Origin: Salaquimonas sp.
Lineage (GTDB): Bacteria; Pseudomonadota; Alphaproteobacteria; Rhizobiales; Rhizobiaceae
Direction of reading: 5' to 3'
DNA: 64,000 nucleotides
Assembly (NCBI GenBank): GCA_022340185.1
Contig: JAJDOK010000007.1
Span: 33,884 to 97,883 of the forward strand
Shown here: piece after piece, positions 8,461 through 17,763 of the stretch
How positions within the stretch are numbered: position 1 is the stretch's first letter
Layout: each line of letters begins with the position of its first letter
The notes under the pieces: model-generated
Told to the model about the DNA's origin: nothing
Databases searched by the model: none
Seen by the model: the letters and a program-made list of their open reading frames with translations, nothing else
Program-made: the position numbers and the translations under genes

Positions 8461-10002
8461 TCAGAGCAGGCCGCCCCAATTGGTGCGTTCACGCATGCGT
8501 TCGGCTGATGAATCGAAGGCGAAACCTTCGACATTGGGCGGTATCCAGCCACCCGCCAGTCCCTTGTAGACCGCGATGATATCGGTCAGTTCGTCGGCGC
8601 GCGCGGCGAGCTTACGCTTTTCGGCGTTCAACAGGTCCTTCTGGACGTCGACCACCCGATCGAAGTCGGCGGTGCCGTTCTTGTACTGGTTGACGACCAG
8701 TTCGACGGCATGGCGGGCGGCGTTCACGCTCTTGGCATAGTAGAGGCCTTCCTGCTTGGCCTTGAGGAATGCGACCAGCCCGTTTTCGACCTCCGCATAG
8801 GCCGAGAGCACGGTATTGCGGTAGTTCAACAGCAATTCCTCGAATGTCGCGTCCTGGACGCGGACATTGTTGAGGATGCGCCCGTAATTCAGGAAATCCC
8901 AAGTGAAGCCGGGGCTGATCAGATGTGTGACGCTCGCAGGCGAGAACAGATCGGCGAAATTGCTGGCCTTCACGCCGATCGCGCCCGAGATCGAGAAGGA
9001 GGGGTAAAGATCGGCCTTGGCCACGCCGATCTGCGCGGATTGGGCCGCGGCCTCGTATTCGGCGACGCGGATGTCGGGGCGCCGTCGCAGCATGTCGGCG
9101 GGAACGCCGATGGCGACCGTTGCCGGGACTTTCGGCAATCCCGCCGGTTTTGCAAGGCGGGCGCGAACCGCGCCGGGCGGTTCGCTCAGAAGGATGCTCA
9201 TCGCGTTTTCGGCTTGTGCGAGCTGCGATTGGAATTCGGGGATCAAGGCCAGCGTGTTGTTGTAGATGATGTTGCCTTCATCGACGTCGAGTTCGGTTGC
9301 CGTACCTTCCTTCAGCTGAAGCTGGGCGATCCGCAGATTCTCCTTCTGCAATTTAGCGTTGCGTCGCGCAATGGCGATAAGCTGCTGGAGTTCGCGGATC
9401 GTCACATAAGTCGCCGCCACATCGCCCGTCAGCGTGACCAGCGCATCGTCATAACTGGCGATGTTCGACGCGAGATTGGCCTCGGCGGACTGGACGTTGC
9501 GCCGGATCTTGCCCCACAAATCGATTTCCCAACCGGCATCGAAGCCGACTTCGACGCGGGTGATCTTCGGGTCGAACGGGATGAACTTTCGTATCCTGTT
9601 CAAAACCGGTTCGTTGGTGGCGAATTTCTCCTTTTTGTACGCGCCAACGATCTGTTGCTGCTGGGGAAAGAGTTCACCGGTTGCGATGCCGAGTTGGGCG
9701 CGGGCCTGGTAGATGCGTACTCCGGCTGCCTGGACACCGACATTCTGGCGATAGGCGTCGAGCACGAGCTGGTTCAGCGTTTCGTCGTGAAACAGTTTCC
9801 ACCACTCGGCGACGGCTTCGCTGCGCGTGGTGAAACCCGTACGGCGGTCGATCGGCAGCCCTGCACCGGCGCTCCAGTTGTCGAGGATGGGCGCGTCCGG
9901 GCGTTCGAAATCCGGACCTACCATGCAGGCGGTCAGGGGAAGGAACATCGCCGCGAAGGTGACCTGCCGTAGCCGATAGCCAGGGGAGCGCGGCGACGTC
10001 AT
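8461..10002 (-). CDS. Outer-membrane efflux lipoprotein, NodT/OprM family
   Basis: A 513-residue TolC-like outer-membrane factor. The start at 10002 gives a lipoprotein signal ending LPLTAC with the lipidated cysteine at 26; a much longer in-frame extension reaching 10644 runs antisense-like through the HlyD gene in another frame and is not real. The family features are the MVGPDFERPD opening, a central DVAATYVTIRELQQLIAIARRN helix and the repeated second half with RRRPDIRVAEYEAAAQSAQIGVAKADLYPS. The start lies 2 bp after the HlyD stop, so it is the third gene of the DUF3302-HlyD-OMF operon and provides the outer-membrane exit. Confidence 0.95.
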   Translation of the reverse strand: MTSPRSPGYRLRQVTFAAMFLPLTACMVGPDFERPDAPILDNWSAGAGLPIDRRTGFTTRSEAVAEWWKLFHDETLNQLVLDAYRQNVGVQAAGVRIYQARAQLGIATGELFPQQQQIVGAYKKEKFATNEPVLNRIRKFIPFDPKITRVEVGFDAGWEIDLWGKIRRNVQSAEANLASNIASYDDALVTLTGDVAATYVTIRELQQLIAIARRNAKLQKENLRIAQLQLKEGTATELDVDEGNIIYNNTLALIPEFQSQLAQAENAMSILLSEPPGAVRARLAKPAGLPKVPATVAIGVPADMLRRRPDIRVAEYEAAAQSAQIGVAKADLYPSFSISGAIGVKASNFADLFSPASVTHLISPGFTWDFLNYGRILNNVRVQDATFEELLLNYRNTVLSAYAEVENGLVAFLKAKQEGLYYAKSVNAARHAVELVVNQYKNGTADFDRVVDVQKDLLNAEKRKLAARADELTDIIAVYKGLAGGWIPPNVEGFAFDSSAERMRERTNWGGLL

Positions 10003-10004
10003 GA

Positions 10005-11150
10005 TCAGATATCCAACGGGAACAGGAAATTCATGAAGGAATAGAGGCGGATGTTGATGCGCCGGATAACTTCGAAGACACCGCCTTGACCGGTGTAGAT
10101 CGCCACCGCGCCATGAGCGCCGGCCGGAAAGTTTGTGAGTGCCGGGTCGTCGACAACGAACTGCACGGCGAAACGCCCCTGCAGATGCGGGATCGGAAAT
10201 TTCGGCACATCGCCGCTCGGCACCATCTGGCCCTGCCCCGTGCCTTCCCAGATCGAAACGACCTTCGCCTTGAATATCTGCCCGGGGAAGATGTCGAGCG
10301 CGACTTCCGCGAACTGATCCGGCCGCACCAACTTGAGATGCTCCTGGTAAAAGGTCGCGAGAAAATAAGGATCGACATTGGAGACGAGGGCCGCGATGGC
10401 ACCGACACGCCGGTCGCCCACCACCAGCCCGGGGCGCGCCTGCTGGCTGATAATGACACCATCCTCGGGCGCCACAAGCGTGGTCTGGCCGAGATAGTAT
10501 TTCGCCTGGTCGAGGCTCGCCTGGGCCTCGGCGACCTGGGCGTTGACACCGTCTACCTGCGCGGCTTGCGCCAGTTGCGCCTTCGCCAGATTGCCCTTGG
10601 CCTCGGCGACCTGCGCGTCGGCCGCGGCGACCTGCTCGCGCCATTTGTCGAGCGTTTCCTCCTTGGCGCCGCCGCCGGCGGCCAGTTCGGTGTAGCGCTT
10701 CACCTGCTCGTTGGCATAGAGCTGCGCGGCTTCGGCAGCCGAGAGCGCGCTTTGGGCGATGTCGATATCCTGCTGGAGCGCCTGCGCGTTCTGTTTGGCC
10801 TCGGCGAGCTTGGCCTCATGCTCACGCACGCGCGCTTGATAGATCGTCGGGTCGAACCGGTAGAGAACGTCGCCTTTTTTCACCGGCGTGTTCTGTTCGA
10901 CCGCGGCCTCCACCAGCAAGGTCGGTTCGGGCAGTCGCGGAACGATCTGGATTGTCTGACGGATCACGTGACCGTCGATCGAATAGGGAGTGTAAAAGCG
11001 TACTGCGATCAGGAAGACGAGCAGCATGTGGGCGCCGATCCAGAAGGTGACAACACCCCATACGATGCTGAACTTCAGCAGCCGGAACCGGAAGAAGACC
11101 AGCCAGATCGCAATCACGTAAAAGAAGGTGATGAGGACGGCGACGGTCAT
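10005..11150 (-). CDS. yibH: HlyD-family membrane fusion protein, YibH-like
   Basis: A 381-residue periplasmic adaptor anchored by two N-terminal transmembrane helices (residues about 2-20 and 28-50) instead of the usual one, as in E. coli YibH. After a short linker come the lipoyl-like half VEAAVEQNTPVKKGDVLYRFDP, a long Ala/Gln/Glu-rich coiled coil (about residues 110-220), then TTLVAPEDGVIISQQARPG, the closing lipoyl half, and the beta-barrel. It sits between a DUF3302 (YibI-like) gene, 3 bp upstream, and the outer-membrane factor, 2 bp downstream. The substrate is unknown, and no separate inner-membrane pump gene is visible. Confidence 0.92.
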   Translation of the reverse strand: MTVAVLITFFYVIAIWLVFFRFRLLKFSIVWGVVTFWIGAHMLLVFLIAVRFYTPYSIDGHVIRQTIQIVPRLPEPTLLVEAAVEQNTPVKKGDVLYRFDPTIYQARVREHEAKLAEAKQNAQALQQDIDIAQSALSAAEAAQLYANEQVKRYTELAAGGGAKEETLDKWREQVAAADAQVAEAKGNLAKAQLAQAAQVDGVNAQVAEAQASLDQAKYYLGQTTLVAPEDGVIISQQARPGLVVGDRRVGAIAALVSNVDPYFLATFYQEHLKLVRPDQFAEVALDIFPGQIFKAKVVSIWEGTGQGQMVPSGDVPKFPIPHLQGRFAVQFVVDDPALTNFPAGAHGAVAIYTGQGGVFEVIRRINIRLYSFMNFLFPLDI

Positions 11151-11153
11151 CGA

Positions 11154-11549
11154 TCAGTCTCTCGCCGCCTCGATATCCCCGGGGATGTCACCCGGCTCAG
11201 TTGAGGCGGAAGCCACGGGTTCGGCTGAAGGCTCGCCGGATGCATGCGCCGTTCCGCCTTCGGTGGACGGGAGCCTGTCACCTTCCCTGCCAAGGAAGGT
11301 GCGCACGTCTATGGTCAGTGAATCGTGGTATGCCCAGATCAGCGCGTGGATCCAGGGAAAGACCGTGAAAAGCCCGATCCAGCCGACGATCTTGACGGAT
11401 TCGGCGTGCGGATGGTGCCGTCGCTCGGCCAGCTTGCCGGGCAGGCCACCTATCGTGACCAGCACATAGAAGAAGGCGATTACCGCGACCACGAGAAAGG
11501 CGAAGGTGATGTAGTCGTATACGTCCAGAGGACCGGTAATCAGTGTCAC
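11154..11549 (-). CDS. yibI: DUF3302 membrane protein, YibI-like
   Basis: A 131-residue inner-membrane protein with two helices (about 12-35 and 55-72) and the DUF3302 core: GPLDVYDYITFAFLVVAVI, GGLPGKLAERRHHPHAESVKIVGWIGLFTVFPWIHALIWAYHDS. The C-terminal 40 residues are acidic, Pro/Ser/Glu-rich and probably disordered. In E. coli yibI and yibH are also adjacent, so the pair is a conserved unit. Here an outer-membrane factor has been added to the same operon, which suggests that YibI and YibH take part in envelope transport. Confidence 0.9.
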   Translation of the reverse strand: MTLITGPLDVYDYITFAFLVVAVIAFFYVLVTIGGLPGKLAERRHHPHAESVKIVGWIGLFTVFPWIHALIWAYHDSLTIDVRTFLGREGDRLPSTEGGTAHASGEPSAEPVASASTEPGDIPGDIEAARD

Positions 11550-11806
11550 TTTTCCAGTCCCCCGTCTTTCACCCCACCCAGGTGATCCCGCCAGGCAGTA
11601 TGTCTCGCATGGCGATCATGGCCAAGAACATTGTTGCGCGATGGCTGAATATGTTGCGGAACGTCGCCGTGGCGTGAACGCATCGTCACCCGAAGCAGGT
11701 TTGGGTGGAATGGGCTGGCGACCTATATTGGCGGGGAGAAAATTCACCAGCGAAAACCTCCATAGAATCCTGTTCATCGGAGGTTTTGCCAAGGAGGGCT
11801 TCAAAC

Positions 11807-12718
11807 ATGTCCATCCGCCCCGTTTCCCGCATCATCGACGCCAAGCCGACGCTGGAAGGCGCCGGCGTGCATCTGCATCGCGGCTTCGGCTTTTCCGAGC
11901 CGCACCTGGCCGATCCGTTCCTGCTGTTCGATGATTTCCGCAATGAAAGGCCGGACGATTACCGTGCCGGCTTTCCCTGGCATCCCCATCGCGGCATCGA
12001 GACGATCACCTATGTGCTGGCCGGTTCGGTCGAGCACGGCGACAGCCTGGGCAATACCGGCCTGCTCGAGGCCGGCGACGTGCAATGGATGACAGCCGGC
12101 AGCGGCATCATGCACCAGGAGATGCCGCAGGGCGACACCGCCGGGCGCATGCACGGCTTCCAGCTCTGGGCCAATCTGCCGCGCGATCTGAAGATGACCG
12201 ATCCGCGCTATCAGGACATCAAGTCGGGCGAAATCCCCGTTCTCGCCGAGGATGACGGCACGGCGATCCGTGTCGTGGTCGGCGACTACAAGGGGGTGAG
12301 CGGCCCGGTCGACGGCGTCGCCGCCGAGCCAAACTATTTCGACATCTCGATACCGGCCGGCAAGACCAAGCGCTTCAAGGTCGACACCTATCGCCGGGCC
12401 TTCGCCTATGTGTTCGAGGGATCGGGCACGTTCCGCGACGCATCCGAACCGTTCGGCGTGCTGACGGAAAAGGAAGTGGGCGGCCAGGAAGTGGTGATCC
12501 GTGAAAAGGTCGGCAACCGCTCGATGGTGATCTTCGGCGCTGGCGACGAGGTGGTGGCGACGGCCGGCGAAGAGGGCATGCGTTTCCTGCTCGTATCGGG
12601 TGCGCCGATCCAGGAGCCGGTCGCCTGGCACGGGCCGATCGTGATGAACACGCGCGATGAGCTTGTGCAGGCCTTCAACGAGCTGCGTTCCGGCGATTTC
12701 ATCAAGAAGAGCGCGTAG
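11807..12718 (+). CDS. Pirin family protein
   Basis: A 303-residue bicupin. The start at 11807 is preceded by AAGGAG at 11791 and gives MSIRPVSRIIDAKP; a longer frame from 11705 would add 34 residues without family match. The N-terminal cupin has the pirin signature: DPFLLFDDF, PWHPHRGIETITYVLAGSVEHGDS (metal-binding HxH) and MTAGSGIMHQEMP. The C-terminal cupin is more diverged. Bacterial pirins can act as quercetinases or bind metabolic enzymes; the role here is not predictable. Confidence 0.95.
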   Translation: MSIRPVSRIIDAKPTLEGAGVHLHRGFGFSEPHLADPFLLFDDFRNERPDDYRAGFPWHPHRGIETITYVLAGSVEHGDSLGNTGLLEAGDVQWMTAGSGIMHQEMPQGDTAGRMHGFQLWANLPRDLKMTDPRYQDIKSGEIPVLAEDDGTAIRVVVGDYKGVSGPVDGVAAEPNYFDISIPAGKTKRFKVDTYRRAFAYVFEGSGTFRDASEPFGVLTEKEVGGQEVVIREKVGNRSMVIFGAGDEVVATAGEEGMRFLLVSGAPIQEPVAWHGPIVMNTRDELVQAFNELRSGDFIKKSA

Positions 12719-12730
12719 CGGATTAACCGA

Positions 12731-12808
12731 CGTCATCCTCGGCCTTGTGCCGAGGATCCACGGAATCACCGAGGTTCGTCAGATGCTCGGGACGAGTTCG
12801 AGCATGAC
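12731..12808. repeat. Interspersed palindromic element, copy 1
   Basis: Two tandem hairpins: ATCCTCGGC (12735-12743) with GCCGAGGAT (12749-12757), and ATGCTCG (12783-12789) with CGAGCAT (12799-12805). The ends read CGTCAT at the left and ATGAC at the right. A second copy in the opposite orientation lies at 25587-25657. It resembles the short palindromic repeats dispersed in rhizobial and Brucella genomes and may end the pirin transcript. Confidence 0.75.
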
Positions 12809-12908
12809 ACGCGATACTATAAGAGTAGTCCCCACAGGACCGCCTTTTTTATGCGCACTACCATTTCAGCCACGTCGCGGTTATATGCGAGCCAGGAGTG
12901 AAAGGCCG

Positions 12909-13337
12909 ATGGCTTTCGAGGATACGACGGCGCAATGGCGCAACCGGGTTTCGCCGTCGCTTGACGATTTCGAGGCGCTGGCGCGGGATGCCTACGCCCA
13001 TCTGCCTGACGGGTTTCGCCGTCTGACGGGTGATATCATGATCATCGTCGCCGATTTTCCAGATGATGAAGCCCTCGACGAGCTGAACCTCGAATCGCCG
13101 TTCGACCTGCTCGGCCTGTTCGAGGGGCGCGGCATCGGCGGCAAGGTGCATCCGTTTACCGGCGAATTGGCGAACCGGATATCGCTTTATCGCCGGCCGA
13201 TCCTCGACTATTGGGCCGACCATGACGACACGCTGGGCGAGATCGTCACCCATGTGCTGATCCACGAGATCGGACATCATTTCGGCCTGTCCGACGACGA
13301 CATGGCCCGGATCGAGGCAGGAGCCGAACGCGCGTAA
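12909..13337 (+). CDS. Metallopeptidase family protein (minimal zincin)
   Basis: A 142-residue protein of the small zincin family (PF06262 type). The C-terminal zinc motif HEIGHHFGLSDDDM begins at residue 119 with HExxHxxGxxD-type ligands. The N-terminus MAFEDTTAQWRNRVSPSLDDFEALARDAYAHLP and the block ISLYRRPILDYWADHDDTLGEIVTHVLIHE are typical. The start at 12909 was preferred to a frame opening at 12657, which overlaps the pirin gene and the palindromic element. Substrate and role are unknown for this family. It is followed after 25 bp by the oxidoreductase gene and may be co-transcribed with it. Confidence 0.9.
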   Translation: MAFEDTTAQWRNRVSPSLDDFEALARDAYAHLPDGFRRLTGDIMIIVADFPDDEALDELNLESPFDLLGLFEGRGIGGKVHPFTGELANRISLYRRPILDYWADHDDTLGEIVTHVLIHEIGHHFGLSDDDMARIEAGAERA

Positions 13338-13362
13338 CATCAAACAGGGGAGGAACACACAA

Positions 13363-14265
13363 ATGACAAAACCGGTCATCGGTTTTATCGGTGTCGGCCT
13401 GATGGGCCACGGCATGGCGAAGAACATCGTCGAGAAGGGTCACGAGCTGGTGGTGATGGGCCATAACAACCGCGCACCGGTCGACGATCTCGTCTCGCGC
13501 GGGGCAAGGGAAGCAATGAGCCCGGCGGAAATGGGCAGGCAGTGCGACATCGTGCATCTGTGCGTCACCGGCAGCCCGCAGGTCGAAGCACTCATCCGCG
13601 GTCCGGACGGGCTGATCGCGTCAGGCCATGACGGGCTGATCGTCATCGACTGCTCGACCTCAGACCCGGTCTCGACATTGAAGTTAGCCGACGAATTGTC
13701 CGCGGCGAAGATGGTGATGGTCGATGCGCCGCTGTCGCGCACGCCGAAGGAGGCGGAGGCCGGAACGCTCGACACCATGATTGGCGCCGACGCTGAAACG
13801 TTTGCGACCATCCGTCCGGTCATCGAATGCTGGGCGGGCGTGATCACCCATCTCGGGCCAGTCGGGCTCGGCCACAAGATGAAGCTGATCAACAATTTTA
13901 TCGCGATGGGCTATGCGACGATCTATGCCGAGGCGCTGGCGATCGCGCGCAGGAACGGGCTGACCGTCGAGCAGGTCAATTCCGTCATCGCACCGGGACG
14001 CATGGCCTGCGGCTTCTACGAGACCTTCATGAAATGGACGCTGGAGCGCGATCCCGAGGCCCACAAGTTCACGATCGTCAATGCCCACAAGGACATGCGC
14101 TATCTCGCCAACATGGCGAACGCTTCAGGCTCGGTGAACGCGGTCCAGGCGGTGGTAAAAAACGCCTTCGCCGCGATGGAGGCGTCGGGTGGCGGCGAGA
14201 AATACGTGCCAATGCTGGCCGATTTCATCGCCGAGACGAACGGATTGTCGGGCGAGCCGGAATAG
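13363..14265 (+). CDS. NAD(P)-dependent beta-hydroxyacid dehydrogenase family protein
   Basis: A 300-residue member of the 3-hydroxyisobutyrate/tartronate semialdehyde reductase family. The Rossmann motif GFIGVGLMGHGMA is at residues 6-18, the substrate loop IDCSTSDPVST follows, and the catalytic lysine is in GHKMKLINNF near 171. The AGTLDTMIGAD segment (usually G-T-L-x-x-M-x-G-G) is recognisable. The substrate cannot be read from sequence; 3-hydroxyisobutyrate, glycerate or succinate semialdehyde are all possible. A GGGGAGGAA ribosome-binding site precedes the ATG. Confidence 0.88.
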   Translation: MTKPVIGFIGVGLMGHGMAKNIVEKGHELVVMGHNNRAPVDDLVSRGAREAMSPAEMGRQCDIVHLCVTGSPQVEALIRGPDGLIASGHDGLIVIDCSTSDPVSTLKLADELSAAKMVMVDAPLSRTPKEAEAGTLDTMIGADAETFATIRPVIECWAGVITHLGPVGLGHKMKLINNFIAMGYATIYAEALAIARRNGLTVEQVNSVIAPGRMACGFYETFMKWTLERDPEAHKFTIVNAHKDMRYLANMANASGSVNAVQAVVKNAFAAMEASGGGEKYVPMLADFIAETNGLSGEPE

Positions 14266-14277
14266 CGACCGAGTTCG

Positions 14278-14673
14278 TCACTTGGCATATTGCTCGTCGG
14301 TGACGTGCTCCAGCCAGTCGACCGGCGAGCCGTTGAGCTTTTCCTGAATGGCGATATGCGTCATCGCGGTGGTCGGCGTGGCGCCATGCCAATGCCTTTC
14401 ACCGGGATCGAACCAGACGACATCGCCGGGCCTGATCTCCTCGACCGGGCCGCCCTCGCGCTGTGCCCAGCCGCAGCCGGCGGTGACGATCAGCGTCTGG
14501 CCGAGCGGATGGGTGTGCCAGGCCGTTCGCGCACCGGGTTCGAAGGTGACGCAGGCCATGGCGACGCGCGCCGGCTCCGGCGGGCTGAATAGGGGATCCA
14601 TGCGCACCGTTCCGGTGAAATATTCCTCCGGCCCCCTGCCGGAAGGCTGCGAGCCGCTTCGCTTGATCTCCAT
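14278..14673 (-). CDS. Cupin, manganese hydroxynitrile-lyase-like
   Basis: A 131-residue single-domain cupin. The start at 14673 gives [21 protein letters not shown]; a longer frame to 14976 overlaps the DUF1737 gene. Metal ligands fall at His53, His55, Gln59 and His94 (WHTHPLGQT and ERHWHGA). Ala40, Val42, His106 and Gln110 also match, as I recall them, the active-site positions of the Granulicella tundricola cupin hydroxynitrile lyase, which has the same length. Many such proteins are annotated (R)-mandelonitrile lyase; the natural substrate is unknown. It converges with the dehydrogenase upstream and lies 41 bp downstream of the DUF1737 gene. Confidence 0.88.
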   Translation of the reverse strand: MEIKRSGSQPSGRGPEEYFTGTVRMDPLFSPPEPARVAMACVTFEPGARTAWHTHPLGQTLIVTAGCGWAQREGGPVEEIRPGDVVWFDPGERHWHGATPTTAMTHIAIQEKLNGSPVDWLEHVTDEQYAK

Positions 14674-14714
14674 TTTCGTTCTCCCTTGCTGGCAATCGTC
14701 ATTCAGGGCGACGT

Positions 14715-14921
14715 TCAATAATCGCCCAGCTTGCGCTCCGGATCGTAGGCTTCTTCGGTCTCCCTGGTGACCGCCTGGCCGCAGCGCATGGTGCCAGTCG
14801 CCGCATCGAAAACATAGATCGGCTGGCCGTAGAGCTGCCAGCCCTGCGACAGGGCCTTCGACACCTTGTGGCAGAAGGTGGAATCGTCGGGGCCTGAAAG
14901 AAAGCGGTAGATCGTCGTCAT
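14715..14921 (-). CDS. DUF1737 domain protein
   Basis: A 68-residue protein with the DUF1737 pattern: [30 protein letters not shown], then [18 protein letters not shown]. The family is short, cytoplasmic and of unknown function. It lies 26 bp downstream of the citrate-lyase-like gene and 41 bp upstream of the cupin on the same strand, so the three probably form one transcript. Confidence 0.85.
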   Translation of the reverse strand: MTTIYRFLSGPDDSTFCHKVSKALSQGWQLYGQPIYVFDAATGTMRCGQAVTRETEEAYDPERKLGDY

Positions 14922-14947
14922 ATCGGTACCGTTGTGTTCCAGGAAAT

Positions 14948-15817
14948 CTATGGGTCCAAAACTTTATGAGCTTCAAGCAGCCTCATGGCCGAATCGAGAT
15001 GCAGGCGCTCGACCATTTCGCCATCCAGCGCAATGGCGCCGCGCCCCTTGTTGGTCGGGTCGGCGAAAGCCTCGACAATGCGCCGGGCGCGCTCGAATTC
15101 TTCCTCCAGCGGCGTGAAGGCGGTGTTGGCGGCGTCGATCTGCGAGGGATGGATCAGCGTCTTGCCGTCGAAGCCCAGTTCGGCGGCCTGAGCGCATTCG
15201 GCGGCAAAGCCTTCCGTGTCGCGGAAGTTGTTGTAGACACCGTCAAGGACGCACAGATCATTGGCGCGAGCAGCCGCGATGATGGTCATGAACCAGGGGA
15301 TCATCGCCATGCGGCCGGGGCGCATCGCCACGCCGGTCGTCTTGGCCAGATCGTTCGGTCCGACGACGAGGCATTGGAGGCGCGAGGAGGCGCTGGCGAT
15401 GTCGGCGATGGCGACGAGCGCTTTCGGGCTTTCGATCATCGCCCAGAGCTTGGCGGACGAGCCGGCCCGGTCGAGCCTGTCGGTTGCCAGAACCAGGGTA
15501 TCGGCATGTTCGACCTTGGGCAGCAGGACGGCATCTGGCGAGCATTCGAGCGCCATTTCGAAATCGGCGGAAAAACCTTCTGTTTCGACGGCGCTGGTGC
15601 GGATGACGCGTTCGCGCCGGCCGAAATCGACGCCCTTTACCAGTTCGCGAAGATTGGCGTAGGCGGTTTCACGTTCGCCCGGGCCGAGCGAATCCTCCAG
15701 ATCGAAGATAAGCGTATCGGCGGGAAGCGTCCGTGCCTTGTGCAATGCGCGTGCATTGGAGGCCGGCATGAACAAGGCGGAGCGACGAGGCCGCCAGTCG
15801 GGAATGAGAAAAACCAT
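14948..15817 (-). CDS. HpcH/HpaI aldolase/citrate lyase family (CoA ester lyase)
   Basis: A 289-residue TIM-barrel lyase of the CitE/malyl-CoA lyase type. It begins [19 protein letters not shown], followed by [17 protein letters not shown] (metal and CoA site), [11 protein letters not shown] and [11 protein letters not shown] with the metal-binding Glu. [13 protein letters not shown] and [13 protein letters not shown] complete the pattern. The family cleaves or forms acyl-CoA esters such as malyl- or citramalyl-CoA. The ATG at 15817 was chosen; an apparent open frame continuing to 16957 is antisense to the FAD oxidoreductase. It is divergent from that oxidoreductase, 63 bp away. Confidence 0.92.
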   Translation of the reverse strand: MVFLIPDWRPRRSALFMPASNARALHKARTLPADTLIFDLEDSLGPGERETAYANLRELVKGVDFGRRERVIRTSAVETEGFSADFEMALECSPDAVLLPKVEHADTLVLATDRLDRAGSSAKLWAMIESPKALVAIADIASASSRLQCLVVGPNDLAKTTGVAMRPGRMAMIPWFMTIIAAARANDLCVLDGVYNNFRDTEGFAAECAQAAELGFDGKTLIHPSQIDAANTAFTPLEEEFERARRIVEAFADPTNKGRGAIALDGEMVERLHLDSAMRLLEAHKVLDP

Positions 15818-15880
15818 GACGGCTTTGTTTCCGCTTTGGCGTGCCGTTGCAAGTGGCGTCAAAGCGAATAGCTTGGCGCG

Positions 15881-17044
15881 ATGAGCGAAAATTATGACAT
15901 CGTCATCATAGGCGGCGCCATCATGGGCGCATTCACCGCCTATTTCCTGCGCGAGGAAGGTTTTGGTGGCTCCATCGCCATCGTCGAACGCGATCGCAGC
16001 TACAAGCATGCCGCGACCGCGTTGTCGGCGGCGGGCATCCGCCAGCAATTCTCGACGGCGGAGAATATCCGCCTGTCGCGCGCATCGCTCGCCTTCTATC
16101 GGGATTTCGAAAGCCGCTTCGGTGTTTCGGCGGGTTTCGTCGAACAGGGCTATCTGCTGCTGGCGAGCGAAGCCGGGCTGGCAACGCTGAAAGCCAACCA
16201 CGTCGTGCAAACGGCGGAAGGTGCCGACATCGTGGTCGAGGAACCGACCGCACTTGCCGCGCGCCATCCCTGGCTCGACGTCGAAGGCATCGCGGCAGGC
16301 GCGACGGGCCTTTCCGGCGAGGGCTGGTTCGATCCCTGGAGCGTGCTCGGCGCGGTAAACAAAAGCAACCGGGAGCACGGCACTACCTTTATCGATGGAG
16401 AGGTGAGGAGTCTTGACGCGAAGGCCGGACGCATCGGCCATGTCATGGTTGGAGACGGCAAGAGGATTGCCTGCGGGGCGGTCGTCAACACCGCCGGACC
16501 GAATGTCGGCAGGGTAGCGAAGTTGGCAGGCGTCAATCTGCCGGTCGAACCCAGAAAGCGCACGGTCTTCCGCTTCACCTGCCCCGAGCCACCGAACAAC
16601 ATACCGCTGACGGTCGATCCCAGCGGTGTCTGGGTGCGGCCCGAGGGCGACGGCTTCATTGCCGGCGCGCCGCCGGCGGGCGAGGACGGGCCAGCCAACG
16701 TTGATGATTTCGATCCCGATTACGCGTTGTTCGAGGAAGTCGTCTGGCCGGCGCTGGCCCGACGCGTGCCGGCCTTCGAGGCGATCCGCATGGCAGGGGC
16801 ATGGGCCGGCCATTACGACTTCAACACATTTGATCAGAACGCGTTGATCGGGGCCATTGCAGGGTGCGTCAATCTCTTCATCATTGGCGGCTTTTCCGGC
16901 CATGGCGTGCAGCAGGCGCCGGCGGCAGGCCGCGCACTCGCCGAGTTGATCGTCCATGGCGGCTACAAGAACATCGACTGCTCGGCGTTTTCGCCCTCGC
17001 GTATCGAAACGGGTCGGCGGCTGACGGAGCGCAACGTTATCTGA
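15881..17044 (+). CDS. FAD-dependent oxidoreductase, DAO/glycine oxidase family
   Basis: A 387-residue flavoenzyme of the D-amino-acid oxidase superfamily (DadA/SoxB-like). The dinucleotide-binding motif [16 protein letters not shown] lies at residues 8-23. [19 protein letters not shown] is the FAD-contact segment, and [22 protein letters not shown] the C-terminal FAD signature. Substrates in the family include D-amino acids, sarcosine and glycine derivatives; none can be assigned. No covalent-flavin cysteine is evident at the sarcosine oxidase position (SGHG instead of CMY). It is divergent from the lyase gene. Confidence 0.9.
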   Translation: MSENYDIVIIGGAIMGAFTAYFLREEGFGGSIAIVERDRSYKHAATALSAAGIRQQFSTAENIRLSRASLAFYRDFESRFGVSAGFVEQGYLLLASEAGLATLKANHVVQTAEGADIVVEEPTALAARHPWLDVEGIAAGATGLSGEGWFDPWSVLGAVNKSNREHGTTFIDGEVRSLDAKAGRIGHVMVGDGKRIACGAVVNTAGPNVGRVAKLAGVNLPVEPRKRTVFRFTCPEPPNNIPLTVDPSGVWVRPEGDGFIAGAPPAGEDGPANVDDFDPDYALFEEVVWPALARRVPAFEAIRMAGAWAGHYDFNTFDQNALIGAIAGCVNLFIIGGFSGHGVQQAPAAGRALAELIVHGGYKNIDCSAFSPSRIETGRRLTERNVI

Positions 17045-17142
17045 GGCGCCAGAAAGTCAGGCAGCAGGATATGGCATTGATGAAACGGGCTTCGCGGTGT
17101 ACATCCCGCGCGGACTTTCAACAATCAGCGATCCGGATACCC

Positions 17143-17748
17143 ATGGAAAAATTCACCACGCTTACCGCCGTCGCGGCGCCGCTGCCGATCGTCAATGTCG
17201 ACACCGACATGATCATTCCGAAGGACTATCTGAAGACGATCAAGCGCACCGGGCTCAGCGTTGGCCTGTTTTCGGAGATGCGCTTTAACGATGACGGCAG
17301 CGAGAACCCGGATTTCGTCCTCAACCAACCGGCTTACCGCAGCGCCAGGATCATCGTTGCGGGCGACAATTTCGGCTGCGGCTCGAGTCGCGAACACGCT
17401 CCCTGGGCGCTGCACGACTATGGCATACGCTGCATCATCTCGACCCAGTTCGGCGACATCTTCTACAATAATTGCTTCAAGAACGGCATGCTGCCGATCA
17501 AGGTCAGCCACGAGGAGCTCGAGAAGCTGATGGACGACGCCGAGCGCGGCGCCAATGCAACACTGACCATCGATCTGGAGGCCCAGACGATTCAGGGCCC
17601 GGACGGCGGCACGATCTCCTTTGACATCGATCCCGATCTCAAGCATCGGCTGCTGAACGGCATCGACGACATTGGCGAGACCCTGCAGAATGCGCCGGCG
17701 ATCGAGGGCTTCGAGCAAAAAATGGCCGAAGAGCGGCCCTGGGTCTGA
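17143..17748 (+). CDS. leuD: 3-isopropylmalate dehydratase small subunit
   Basis: LeuD swivel subunit of isopropylmalate isomerase, second step of leucine synthesis, which works with LeuC encoded elsewhere. The start at 17143 gives 201 residues beginning [33 protein letters not shown], a standard LeuD start; the open frame upstream to 16864 overlaps the FAD oxidoreductase. [17 protein letters not shown] near residues 77-93 is the diagnostic loop. The C-terminus [12 protein letters not shown] is typical of alphaproteobacterial LeuD. A DUF2798 gene separates it from leuB. Confidence 0.97.
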   Translation: MEKFTTLTAVAAPLPIVNVDTDMIIPKDYLKTIKRTGLSVGLFSEMRFNDDGSENPDFVLNQPAYRSARIIVAGDNFGCGSSREHAPWALHDYGIRCIISTQFGDIFYNNCFKNGMLPIKVSHEELEKLMDDAERGANATLTIDLEAQTIQGPDGGTISFDIDPDLKHRLLNGIDDIGETLQNAPAIEGFEQKMAEERPWV

Positions 17749-17763
17749 GCGTCAGAGAGCAAG

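Noticed and set aside
8461..10644. A 727-codon frame reading as one long outer-membrane factor.
   Set aside because: The N-terminal 214 codons lie antisense-like in another frame of the HlyD gene at 10005-11150 and show no conserved domain; the lipoprotein start at 10002 fits the family.
14948..16957. A 669-codon frame on the minus strand that could be a fusion of a lyase with an unknown N-terminus.
   Set aside because: All sequence above 15817 is antisense to the FAD oxidoreductase and its residue composition is that of a GC-rich shadow frame.
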